Source of the DNA: an uncultured bacterium
Lineage (GTDB): Bacteria > Actinomycetota > Coriobacteriia > Coriobacteriales > Coriobacteriaceae
NCBI GenBank assembly: GCA_905214905.1
Contig: CAJMNK010000092.1
Location: 1 to 5,752, forward strand
Direction: 5' to 3'
Length of the DNA stretch: 5,752 nt
In this document: piece after piece, positions 1 to 5,588 of the stretch
Numbering within the stretch: the first letter of the stretch is position 1
Layout: every line of letters starts with the position of its first letter
Made by a program: the position numbers and the translations under genes
Notes under the pieces: generated by a model
The model's database searches: none
What the model was told of the DNA's origin: nothing
Seen by the model: the letters and a program-made list of their open reading frames with translations, nothing else

Positions 1-1885
1 CGCCTCCGCCGCCGCCCGAGCTGTCGGAGCTCGACGCGAGCTCACGGATGCTCTCGTGATACACGCCGTCGAACGAATCCATCGGCGACTCGTTGCCGTA
101 ATGATGGTAGTACCACCAGTAGCAGGGGTAATTGTCGTAGAAACCGTCGGCCTCGCGCACCTCGGGCGGCACGGCCTCGGCAAGCTGACGCAGCACTTCC
201 TTGGAAACACCCAGTGCCACGCCCATCACCAGCAGCTTGTTCCACAGCACCAGATCGCCGGGGACGGCTTCCTTTAGACGAGTGAAGTCCTCGAGCCAAT
301 GCTTAAGTGCCTTGCAGCGAGCCGCCACCTCGGCGCCCTCCGGCGTAAAGCGGCGGAAAGTAAGGCCCACGCCGATACCCACCAGCACAATCGGCACCGA
401 GATAACCGCGGCGGTAATGTTTGCCTGTGCGCCATCGGTAAAGAAGATGGATCCCACGGGAACAAAGGCAATCAGGATACCAAGAACCAGGCAAAACACC
501 ATTGCAACAATGCCGTCCGAGGCAACGTACTCGCTATCGGCCAGCTTGCCCTTAACGGTGTTCTGATAGTCCTCGAGCTTATCACCCACGGGTGTAGCGT
601 GCTGCTTGACGTAGTGCTGCAGCTCGTCGAACGTGCGCGAACGGTCACCGTTCTCGTCAGGCTTAGCACCGGCAAAGAAGACCTTGAGCACCATGTGGTC
701 AATGCCCTTGGCCGACTTCCAGCCCGCATCACTCACCGTCACGCGATACGTCTGCTCTTCTTTTTCACGCCCCAACAGACCCTTCTTGGCCTTGGTCACG
801 GTCGCCTGCTCCAGCTTGATCACACGGTCGTCAGTGAGCTTCATGAGCGTGGCGATATATGCCTGATCGGGCACCTCGTTCCAGCTCATGAGGGCCGAAA
901 GCACGGCGGGATGGTCGGCCGAGGGCACATCGCGGAAATATTCGTCCTGGAAAAGCGGCTTGGGCTTGCGCTTGCGCAGCTTGAGCATAACGATTGTGCC
1001 GGTAAAGGCCACCGCCGCAACAACACTTAGCACGGCAAGTGCATTGGCAATCATGCGAGCGTGAGCGCGGCGGGCGTTAGCTTCGTCGGCCCATTCCTTC
1101 TCTTCGCTCAGGATCGTTGACATGCGATCTTCGCCCGAAGCGGCAAGCTGCGGCACCCAGTCGCTGGGGAAGGCGATGCGTGCCTCGGCGAACTCGCCCT
1201 GATGCACGCAAGGAATGGTGTAGGTGACCATGGGTTCGTCCGCATCGAGCGATACGTCGCCCGTCAGCGGGCCGTGGCCCCATGCGCGGAAGTTATCGCC
1301 CTTGACGGCCGCCGTCCCGGCAGCGGCATTTGCGAAGTGCACTTCCATCTCGACATCGTCGGAATCCGCGGACCATCCGTCGCCCACAAACTTCCAGTAG
1401 AGCTCAGCGGTATCGGACCAGTTCATAACCGCACCGGTCATGGTGTAGCTCACGTAATAGATCGCGCTGTCGCCGCTCTCGTGGGGGCTGAACACCTTAA
1501 TCCTTACGCCGTCACCGGTCTGCTCGACCGTGTAGACGCCAGAGTCGCCCTTGTTCGCGCTATCGACTTTGTTAAACGCGGTGTCCTCTTCCTCGACACT
1601 CAGCACGTCGACGCCCGCCGTGCCGCCCTGCTGGTTGGTGCCCGTATTGATATCCCAATACACGCCGTTGATATCGTCGTCGAAATCAAACTGGCGTCCC
1701 TCGACAACGGTCAGCGATCCATCGGCTTCAACCGTGGCGCCGATATAGGTTTGGGTCATGGAATAGCCATCGGCGCGCGCAACAGCGGGCAACAGCAACA
1801 GCGCGCACGCGACGAGCGCGCAAATGGAAGCGAACCGCGCAAACAGGCAGAGCTGCCGACAGGCATTGGCAACGGGGGCGTTCAT
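1..1885 (-). CDS. DUF2207 family membrane protein (C-terminus cut by window edge)
   Basis: The frame is open from the ATG at 1885 to the left edge: 628 codons with no stop. Residues 1-38 form a signal peptide (Arg10/Arg17, hydrophobic core 18-37, AVARA then Asp39). Residues 39-275 are an extracytoplasmic beta-rich domain with conserved-looking stretches such as DINGVYWDI (71-79) and ELYWKFVGDGW (161-171). Transmembrane helices follow at about 279-301, 458-480 and 490-508, then the cytoplasmic DUF2207 hallmark EGAEVAARCKALKHWLEDF (516-534) and DLVLWNKLLVMGVALGVS (544-561). The tail is aromatic (PCYWWYYHHYG, 587-597), then Ser-rich and poly-Gly, as is usual near the end of this family, so little is probably missing. 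AGGA lies 7 bases before the ATG. The family's biochemical function is unknown; it is usually described as a predicted membrane protein. It is divergent from gluQ. Confidence 0.93.
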   Translation of the reverse strand, partial: MNAPVANACRQLCLFARFASICALVACALLLLPAVARADGYSMTQTYIGATVEADGSLTVVEGRQFDFDDDINGVYWDINTGTNQQGGTAGVDVLSVEEEDTAFNKVDSANKGDSGVYTVEQTGDGVRIKVFSPHESGDSAIYYVSYTMTGAVMNWSDTAELYWKFVGDGWSADSDDVEMEVHFANAAAGTAAVKGDNFRAWGHGPLTGDVSLDADEPMVTYTIPCVHQGEFAEARIAFPSDWVPQLAASGEDRMSTILSEEKEWADEANARRAHARMIANALAVLSVVAAVAFTGTIVMLKLRKRKPKPLFQDEYFRDVPSADHPAVLSALMSWNEVPDQAYIATLMKLTDDRVIKLEQATVTKAKKGLLGREKEEQTYRVTVSDAGWKSAKGIDHMVLKVFFAGAKPDENGDRSRTFDELQHYVKQHATPVGDKLEDYQNTVKGKLADSEYVASDGIVAMVFCLVLGILIAFVPVGSIFFTDGAQANITAAVISVPIVLVGIGVGLTFRRFTPEGAEVAARCKALKHWLEDFTRLKEAVPGDLVLWNKLLVMGVALGVSKEVLRQLAEAVPPEVREADGFYDNYPCYWWYYHHYGNESPMDSFDGVYHESIRELASSSDSSGGGGG

Positions 1886-2002
1886 AGGCACATCCTTTGT
1901 CTGTGATACCAGTAGCGTCATTGTCCCACGTTTGCGGGCGCACATTACGAACATCTCGGCAACCGGAGCATCAGACAGGACAAAAGTCACCCTCCCCCGC
2001 AC

Positions 2003-2056
2003 CCGGCACCTGGGGACGTTCCTTATCTGCCGGCATCTTGGGACACCCCTTGCCAT
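2003..2056. repeat. Imperfect tandem repeat, 2 x 27 bases, REP-like
   Basis: Two adjacent units begin with CCGGCA (2003 and 2030) and share the pattern CCGGCA-n-CT-n-GGGAC-nnn-CCTT, with 18 of 27 positions identical by eye. The first unit carries TGGGGACGTTCCTT and the second TTGGGACACCCCTT. From memory, GGGGACGTTCC-type sequences recur between genes in coriobacterial genomes, in the manner of REP elements mobilised by RAYT transposases. That link is a recollection and is not shown by this window. The CAGGACAAAAGTCACCCTCC stretch just upstream (1977-1996) may belong to the same repeat cluster. Confidence 0.4.
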
Positions 2057-2142
2057 GGCCCGCGCCAGCAGCAGATACCACTTCACAGCTCCGTCACAGG
2101 TGTAGCGGCTTTGTGTGGGCGCGACACGCGCTGATTGAGTCG

Positions 2143-2199
2143 CCAACCGAGGGGCATAAAGCAGTTGAGCGAAAACGGTTGCCCCTTTCCCGTTCGCTC
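2143..2199 (+). promoter_or_regulatory. Structured RNA candidate with mutually exclusive stems
   Basis: Three pairings compete for the same bases on the plus strand. CAACCG (2144-2149) can pair with CGGTTG (2176-2181). AGGGGCA (2150-2156) can pair with TGCCCCT (2180-2186). GAGCGAA..CGG (2167-2178, with a two-A bulge) can pair with CCGTTCGCTC (2190-2199). The second and third helices both need bases within 2167-2186, so they cannot all form at once. A strong hairpin follows 26 bases later. Together this resembles an attenuator or riboswitch leader, or a small RNA with its terminator. It matches no riboswitch class I can recognise, and the T-box consensus is absent. GC-rich sequence makes chance pairing quite possible. 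Confidence 0.3.
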
Positions 2200-2224
2200 G
2201 AGGATCATGTCCCCCTTTTCCGCG

Positions 2225-2260
2225 GAAACCCCGGCAGTTGCGAAGAGCTGCCGGGGTTTC
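2225..2260 (+). terminator. Strong hairpin, probable intrinsic terminator
   Basis: GAAACCCCGGCAG (2225-2237) is perfectly complementary to CTGCCGGGGTTTC (2248-2260), a 13-bp stem around a 10-base loop. The A-rich start and T-rich end lie inside the stem, as in many bidirectional terminators. The tail after it (TGTCGTATAT) is only weakly T-rich, slightly better on plus than on minus. No annotated gene ends just upstream on either strand, so it would end either a leader/small RNA from about 2140 or nothing known. It stands 137 bases before the gluQ start. Confidence 0.55.
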
Positions 2261-2384
2261 TGTCGTATATAAGGCAAAGTCGGTGTGCAGCAATCGAGAC
2301 ATTGAGCCGCAGACCCGCCGCACGCAATGCGCAGCGCCGCCAACTTGTGAGCCACGGCAGCGCCTTCCCTACCGTGCCCCGCGC

Positions 2385-2390
2385 TATACT
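2385..2390 (+). promoter_or_regulatory. -10 box of a probable leaderless gluQ promoter
   Basis: TATACT (5 of 6 to the TATAAT consensus) ends 7 bases before the A of the gluQ ATG at 2398. Transcription would therefore start at or within a base of the start codon, giving a leaderless mRNA, a common arrangement in actinobacteria. It agrees with the absence of any purine-rich ribosome binding site before this ATG. There is no good -35 hexamer around 2361-2368, which is not unusual for such promoters. Confidence 0.55.
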
Positions 2391-2397
2391 CGTCCGC

Positions 2398-3408
2398 ATG
2401 GATATCAAAGCACGCAACATATCAACGCCCGCCGCGGACGCGCCAGCGACGCCGTTCGCCTCCGCTCCCGCGCCTGTCGTGGGCCGCTTTGCCCCGTCGC
2501 CCTCGGGCCGCATGCACCTGGGCAACGTGTTCAGTTGCCTGTGCGCGTGGCTTTCGGCCCGTAGCCAGGGCGGCAGCATCGTGTTGCGCATCGAGGACCT
2601 GGACGATCGCTGCAAGCGCCCCGAACTTGCCGCCCAGCTAATTGATGACTTGGCTTGGCTGGGGCTCGAATGGGACGAAGGCCCCTACTACCAGCACGAT
2701 CGCCTAGACCTGTACGAAGCCGCCTTGCGCCGGCTGCAAGACGCCGGCCTCACCTATCCCTGCTTTTGCACGCGCGCCGAACTCCACGCCGCAAGCGCGC
2801 CGCACGCCAGCGACGGCACACCCATCTACCGCGGCGCCTGCCGAGGCCTTTCTGCCGAGGAGGTTGCCCGCCGCAGTGCTCTGCGCGCTCCGGCCACGCG
2901 CCTGCGCGTGCCCACCGTAGATGACCTCGCGGAAGACGTGATCGAATTCGTGGACCGCACGTACGGGGCTCAATGCGAGGCACTCGCCACCGAGTGCGGC
3001 GACTTTTTGGTACGCCGCAGCGACGGCGTGTTTGCCTATCAGCTGGCCGTGGTGGTCGACGACGCCGCCATGGGCGTCACCGAGATCGTGCGCGGATGCG
3101 ATCTGCTGGGCTCCACGCCGCGCCAAATCTACCTGCAGCATCTGCTGGGTCTTCCCACGCCGCACTACGCACATATTCCGCTGCTCATGGCACCGGACGG
3201 CCGCCGCCTTTCCAAGCGCGACCGCGATCTGGACCTGGGTGAGCTCCGCGCCCGCTTTGGCACGCCCGAGGCGCTGCTGGGCTGGCTCGCCGGGCAAACG
3301 GGCATCGCGCCGGACACCACACCGCGCTCTGCCGAGCAGCTGGCCGAGCACTTTAGCTGGGATGTTATCCGAGCGCACCGGGAGAACATCACCGTAACGG
3401 TCGAGTAG
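2398..3408 (+). CDS. gluQ: Glutamyl-Q tRNA(Asp) synthetase
   Basis: This 336-residue paralogue of the glutamyl-tRNA synthetase catalytic domain lacks the anticodon-binding half. The family activates glutamate without needing tRNA and attaches it to queuosine at position 34 of tRNA(Asp), in the cytoplasm. Visible motifs are GRFAPSPSG (29-37) with the HIGH-like HLGN (40-43), LRIEDLDD (63-70), a zinc site of the GluQ pattern C122-x-C124...Y144-xxx-C148, the substrate-pocket stretch GDFLVRRSDGVFAYQLAVVV (201-220), and KMSKS-like RRLSKR (269-274). Length and zinc motif distinguish it from GltX. Residues 1-26 are an Ala/Pro-rich extension. ATG 2398 is chosen because a -10 box sits 7 bases upstream; the next candidate, GTG at 2479, has no ribosome binding site. 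No terminator is seen before the next operon. Confidence 0.95.
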   Translation: MDIKARNISTPAADAPATPFASAPAPVVGRFAPSPSGRMHLGNVFSCLCAWLSARSQGGSIVLRIEDLDDRCKRPELAAQLIDDLAWLGLEWDEGPYYQHDRLDLYEAALRRLQDAGLTYPCFCTRAELHAASAPHASDGTPIYRGACRGLSAEEVARRSALRAPATRLRVPTVDDLAEDVIEFVDRTYGAQCEALATECGDFLVRRSDGVFAYQLAVVVDDAAMGVTEIVRGCDLLGSTPRQIYLQHLLGLPTPHYAHIPLLMAPDGRRLSKRDRDLDLGELRARFGTPEALLGWLAGQTGIAPDTTPRSAEQLAEHFSWDVIRAHRENITVTVE

Positions 3409-3460
3409 CCAAACGCCCCGCCCCCTTCACTACCCCCCGACGAGTGCGTAATTTTGTATC

Positions 3461-3489
3461 TTGTTGTGTACGGAATAGTTCCGTACAAT
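3461..3489 (+). promoter_or_regulatory. Promoter of the toxin-antitoxin operon
   Basis: A -10 box TACAAT (3484-3489, 5 of 6) is 17 bases downstream of a weak -35 TTGTTG (3461-3466, TTG conserved). The 17-base spacer together with the first four bases of the -10 is exactly occupied by the palindrome at 3467-3487. A start near 3496 would leave a very short leader beginning at the AAAGGAGG ribosome binding site (3495-3502), which is 7 bases before the antitoxin ATG. Confidence 0.55.
3467..3487. promoter_or_regulatory. Palindromic operator, probable antitoxin binding site
   Basis: TGTACGGAA (3467-3475), a 3-base centre TAG, then TTCCGTACA (3479-3487) form a perfect 9-bp inverted repeat. It lies between the -35 and -10 and overlaps the -10 box, where a bound ribbon-helix-helix dimer would block RNA polymerase. 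Autorepression through an upstream palindrome by the antitoxin, or by the toxin-antitoxin complex, is established for TacAT/AtaRT-type modules. The assignment of this site is inference from position. Confidence 0.7.
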
Positions 3490-3509
3490 ATAGCAAAGGA
3501 GGTTTTACC

Positions 3510-3776
3510 ATGTCAACGATTGAGAAGCAGCGCCGTATGGATCTAAGGCTGACCGAGCGTCAACGCCTTACTTACGAGCGCGCCGCGGCCTTGCGCGGGC
3601 AAACTCTCACCCAATGGGCCACAGCTCACCTTGACGAGAGCTCCGCACGTGACATCGCCGAGGCGTCAACAACCTATCTTTCTCCTGATGGTTTTGATGC
3701 ATTTTGCGAAATGCTCGACTCACCCATGCCCCAAGCCGCAAAAGCGTTGCTCGACCGTAAAGCGATTTGGGAATGA
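3510..3776 (+). CDS. DUF1778 (TacA/AtaR-like) antitoxin
   Basis: This 88-residue protein has the two-part build of the DUF1778 family. An N-terminal ribbon-helix-helix DNA-binding domain covers about residues 5-47 (RRMDLRLTERQRLTYERAAA, then LTQWATAHL). A C-terminal segment follows, with TYLSPDGFDAFCEMLDSP, the part that in the family wraps the GNAT toxin and blocks its active site. AAAGGAGG is 7 bases before the ATG, which settles this start over an ATG further upstream at 3444 that lies before the promoter. It overlaps the toxin start by ATGA, implying translational coupling. It probably represses its own promoter through the palindrome at 3467-3487. GC content looks lower than in gluQ, in keeping with a mobile module. 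Confidence 0.93.
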   Translation: MSTIEKQRRMDLRLTERQRLTYERAAALRGQTLTQWATAHLDESSARDIAEASTTYLSPDGFDAFCEMLDSPMPQAAKALLDRKAIWE

Positions 3777-4246
3777 GCACGTTTACCAAGCCCGTTCAAC
3801 TCCCCGTTGGTCAAGGCATCGAGGCTTTCCACTGCGGTAATACCCTTGTAGACGGATGGGCTAAAAACAGATCAGCCTCGGCGCGAAGAAGAGGGTCGGC
3901 GGTTATATACGCATCGTATTGCGACGGCGCAGTCGCCGGGTTCTATACGCTATGTACGCACTCCGTAGCTCGCGAAAATGTTGACGGAGGATGGTTCGTT
4001 CGGAACTCCCCCTCCCAAGTTCCCGCAGTGTTGCTTGGAATGATGGGGGTTGATGAGAAATTCAAGGGGCTTGGTCTGGGAGCATCGTTGCTCAAAGATG
4101 CCATCGAAAACGCCTTGAAAATTTCTGCCCTAGCGGGAGCGCGAGCTTTGGTTGTCGACCCAGTAGATGATGAGGCGGCAGCGTTCTATGCGCATTTCGG
4201 CTTTGCAACCCTACCCGGCACCAACCGAATGGCGTTGAAACTCTAG
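3773..4246 (+). CDS. GNAT-family acetyltransferase toxin (TacT/AtaT-like)
   Basis: This 157-residue protein is colinear with GNAT toxins of type II systems. FHCGNTLVDGWA (19-30) matches the usual FxCGxxxLDxWL opening. AVAGFYTLCTHSV (53-65) is the beta strand pair, and VPAVLLGMMGVD (83-94) leads to the acetyl-CoA pyrophosphate loop KFKGLGLGASLLKDA (96-110). GARALVVDPVDDEAAAFYAHFGF (122-144) contains the FY whose tyrosine (Tyr139) is the expected general acid. Family members acetylate the amino group of charged tRNAs and stop translation; which tRNA is targeted here cannot be told. The usual Arg in LxRLAVD is Met90 in this protein. The start is the ATG at 3773, overlapping the antitoxin stop; a TTG two codons earlier is less likely. 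The active-site motifs are intact. Confidence 0.95.
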   Translation: MSTFTKPVQLPVGQGIEAFHCGNTLVDGWAKNRSASARRRGSAVIYASYCDGAVAGFYTLCTHSVARENVDGGWFVRNSPSQVPAVLLGMMGVDEKFKGLGLGASLLKDAIENALKISALAGARALVVDPVDDEAAAFYAHFGFATLPGTNRMALKL

Positions 4247-4287
4247 GCCGCCAGCAGCATCTCCTCCAGCTCCCAGTATGTCTTAAG
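4243..4287 (-). pseudogene. Possible 3' remnant of a minus-strand gene
   Basis: On the minus strand the frame LKTYWELEEMLLAA ends at a TAG (4243-4245) that overlaps the toxin stop on the other strand through CTAG. Just upstream the frame meets TAA inside the inverted-repeat element. The peptide looks like an amphipathic protein C-terminus, so a gene end may have been cut off by the element or by arrival of the toxin-antitoxin module. Fourteen codons is too few for any firm claim. Confidence 0.2.
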
Positions 4288-4340
4288 TTACCCTACAGAT
4301 AATGACTATTGCCAAAATGTAGGGTAACTACCCAAGACAT
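4278..4340. repeat. Two-part long inverted repeat in convergent gap
   Basis: AGTTACCCTACA (4286-4297) and TGTAGGGTAACT (4318-4329) are perfectly complementary over 12 bp around a 20-base AT-rich loop. Outside them ATGTCTT (4278-4284) pairs with AAGACAT (4334-4340), separated by a 1/4-base internal loop. In all, 19 pairs span 63 bases. There is no T-tract on either side, so it is a poor intrinsic terminator, although it sits between the converging ends of the toxin gene and the metallophosphoesterase gene. A short mobile inverted-repeat element or a protein-binding site is as likely. TTGGCA (minus strand, within the loop) resembles a -35, but no good -10 follows. Confidence 0.65.
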
Positions 4341-4367
4341 CATACGAAGAGCTCGCTATGCCTGCCC

Positions 4368-5093
4368 CTACGCAACATCCCAGGGCTGGAGTTCGTCACC
4401 CAAGCGAATGATGCAGTCGTAGAGCACGGTATGGCGCTCGGCCGGGTTGGCATCCCGATGAAAATGCCCGTAATACCAGCGTTTGTAGTCCATGCGATCT
4501 TCCAGCTCATCGAAAAATGCCGTAAGTCGATCAACCGTGGGGCAATTCCAGCCGGGTGCCGGATAAAGCGTGGGCGAAAGCATGCGCGTAGAGCAGGTGT
4601 GGGTGATTACGTAGTCGACCTTCCAACCCACGCTGTCGAGCTTTGCCCGCGCCTCCTCAAAGTTGCGCTCGTCCGGCAGCTCCTGCGGCCACCAGCTGGA
4701 ATACGGAATGCGGTATTCCTTATCCACGCTCGTGGCGCCGCCCATGGTAAAGATCGTTGAGCCGTCGAGCTCAAAAACCTCGCCGCGCGTCAGGCGTCGG
4801 ATGGGCGAGGTGTCCGACAGGCGCTGCGTCAGGCCGCCGTGCCACAACTCCATGGGTCGCTCCGCCCAGTGATCGAAACGCTCGTGGTTGCCGTCGACGA
4901 ACAGCACGGTATAGGGGCGCGACTCCAGCCAGGCGATATCGGCGCACTCCTCGGCAGAGAAATCCCAGGGAAAGCCAAAGTCGCCGGCGACGATGAGATA
5001 GTCGTCACTCGTCAGACTATCCCCAAGATCCCAGTCGCGCAGCTTTTGCATGTCGAGGCCGCCGTGAACATCGCCCGTCACATAGACCGTCAT
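4368..5093 (-). CDS. Calcineurin-like metallophosphoesterase
   Basis: This 241-residue protein carries the full set of metallophosphoesterase motifs: GDVHGG (7-12, metal ligands Asp8, His10), AGDFG (36-40, bridging Asp38), DGNHE (67-71, Asn69/His70), ITHT (163-166, His165) and YGHFH (208-212, His210/His212). A dinuclear-metal phosphoesterase in the cytoplasm is expected; there is no signal peptide. The substrate cannot be inferred. The start at 5093 is preferred over an ATG at 5129 because GGTGATCC (5095-5102 on the opposite strand), complementary to the 3' end of 16S rRNA, is placed with its GG 7 bases before this ATG, and MTVYVTGDVHG is the normal family N-terminus. It follows the small membrane protein gene after an 85-base gap and may share its transcript. 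Confidence 0.93.
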   Translation of the reverse strand: MTVYVTGDVHGGLDMQKLRDWDLGDSLTSDDYLIVAGDFGFPWDFSAEECADIAWLESRPYTVLFVDGNHERFDHWAERPMELWHGGLTQRLSDTSPIRRLTRGEVFELDGSTIFTMGGATSVDKEYRIPYSSWWPQELPDERNFEEARAKLDSVGWKVDYVITHTCSTRMLSPTLYPAPGWNCPTVDRLTAFFDELEDRMDYKRWYYGHFHRDANPAERHTVLYDCIIRLGDELQPWDVA

Positions 5094-5178
5094 CGGATCA
5101 CCACTTCCCTGTAAGTCGCTAGCCCGCATTCTGCACGATCGCCAAGCAAACCGCTCCAGCCCTTCCGTCCCTTAGGGC

Positions 5179-5418
5179 TTACCCTTCGTTCTTCCATCCA
5201 AACGGGTCGAGCACCCAAAAAATCAGATCGAGCACGCCGCCGGTCATCATGGCGCCGGCAAGGGCCATGCAAACGTGCAGAGAACTGGCACTTCGGAGCA
5301 CGTCAAATGGCCCCAGAACAGCCAGCAGCGCGACCGCTGCGCCGGCTACGCACAGTGCGAGGCACGGCCCCGCGTCCTTGACGCACTTCTTTGCGAGATG
5401 CTTTGCGTTGTCACCCAT
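5179..5418 (-). CDS. Small two-helix membrane protein, unknown function
   Basis: This 79-residue product has a short basic N-terminus (NAKHLAKKCVKD), a hydrophobic helix at about 17-36, a second at about 47-70, and a short tail DPFGWKNEG. A two-pass inner-membrane protein is predicted, and I recognise no family. The frame is open further up to an ATG at 5568, but ATG 5418 is chosen because AAGGAG (5429-5434) lies 10 bases upstream and the extra residues are hydrophilic and Cys-rich without a ribosome binding site. It precedes the metallophosphoesterase gene on the same strand. No clear terminator separates them; only a weak 6-bp stem (AGCCCT/AGGGCT) is seen in the gap. Its upstream side faces the MITE-like element 170 bases away. 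Confidence 0.65.
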   Translation of the reverse strand: MGDNAKHLAKKCVKDAGPCLALCVAGAAVALLAVLGPFDVLRSASSLHVCMALAGAMMTGGVLDLIFWVLDPFGWKNEG

Positions 5419-5588
5419 CGATATCGAACTCCTTAGAGGGTCGTTGTTCAGATGCATGCCGCCGTGGCAGAACGAAGCGGCAGAGTAAGTGTCACATGCC
5501 GTGCAGACATCAATGGAGAAACCGCCTGCTCGACCAACCCTTGACGCCGTTTTGCACCGGCACCCCATCCCCCGCTATCGAGGTCTAA

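Larger units (their letters stand above)
1886..2397. other. Divergent intergenic region (512 bases)
   Basis: This lies between the starts of the DUF2207 gene (minus) and gluQ (plus). No convincing gene is seen on either strand. The plus frame that leads into gluQ stays open through the whole stretch, but it lacks a ribosome binding site and crosses the repeat and the hairpin, so it is read as non-coding. Contents from left to right are a ribosome binding site for the minus gene, a 27-base imperfect tandem repeat (2003-2056), a segment with competing stems (2143-2199), a strong hairpin (2225-2260) and a -10 box next to the gluQ ATG (2385-2390). I could not find a convincing -35/-10 pair for the minus-strand gene. 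Confidence 0.7.

Noticed and set aside
299..1030. 243-codon plus-strand open frame
   Set aside because: It is antisense to the DUF2207 gene, whose minus-strand reading shows a clear signal peptide, transmembrane helices and family motifs. GC-rich genes commonly leave such antisense frames open.
1202..1906. 234-codon plus-strand open frame
   Set aside because: It is antisense to the N-terminal half of the DUF2207 gene, with no ribosome binding site and no recognisable domain.
2140..2260. T-box leader controlling a synthetase
   Set aside because: The TGGNACCGCG antiterminator motif and the specifier-loop layout are not present, and GluQ is not an aminoacylation enzyme normally controlled this way.
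2140..2260. tRNA, SRP RNA, tmRNA or RNase P RNA
   Set aside because: None of the conserved elements (T-loop GTTCRANYC with a matching acceptor stem, SRP GGAAG tetraloop region, tmRNA 3' end) was found.
1897..2397. Open frame extending gluQ upstream by 167 codons
   Set aside because: It runs through the tandem repeat and hairpin, has no ribosome binding site and no similarity to any GluQ N-terminus; GluQ proteins begin shortly before the GRFAPSPSG motif.
2704..3378. 224-codon minus-strand open frame inside gluQ
   Set aside because: It is antisense to a gene with all GluQ catalytic motifs; this is a composition effect.
2398..4246. gluQ and the GNAT toxin acting as one tRNA-based system
   Set aside because: Both act on tRNA, but the toxin-antitoxin operon has its own promoter and operator, a different base composition and an independent, mobile way of life. 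Adjacency alone does not support a joint function.
5419..5568. 50-codon N-terminal extension of the small membrane protein starting at 5568
   Set aside because: There is no ribosome binding site at 5568 or at the intermediate ATG 5457, while AAGGAG precedes ATG 5418. The CxxC/CHGG residues in the extension did not suggest a known domain.
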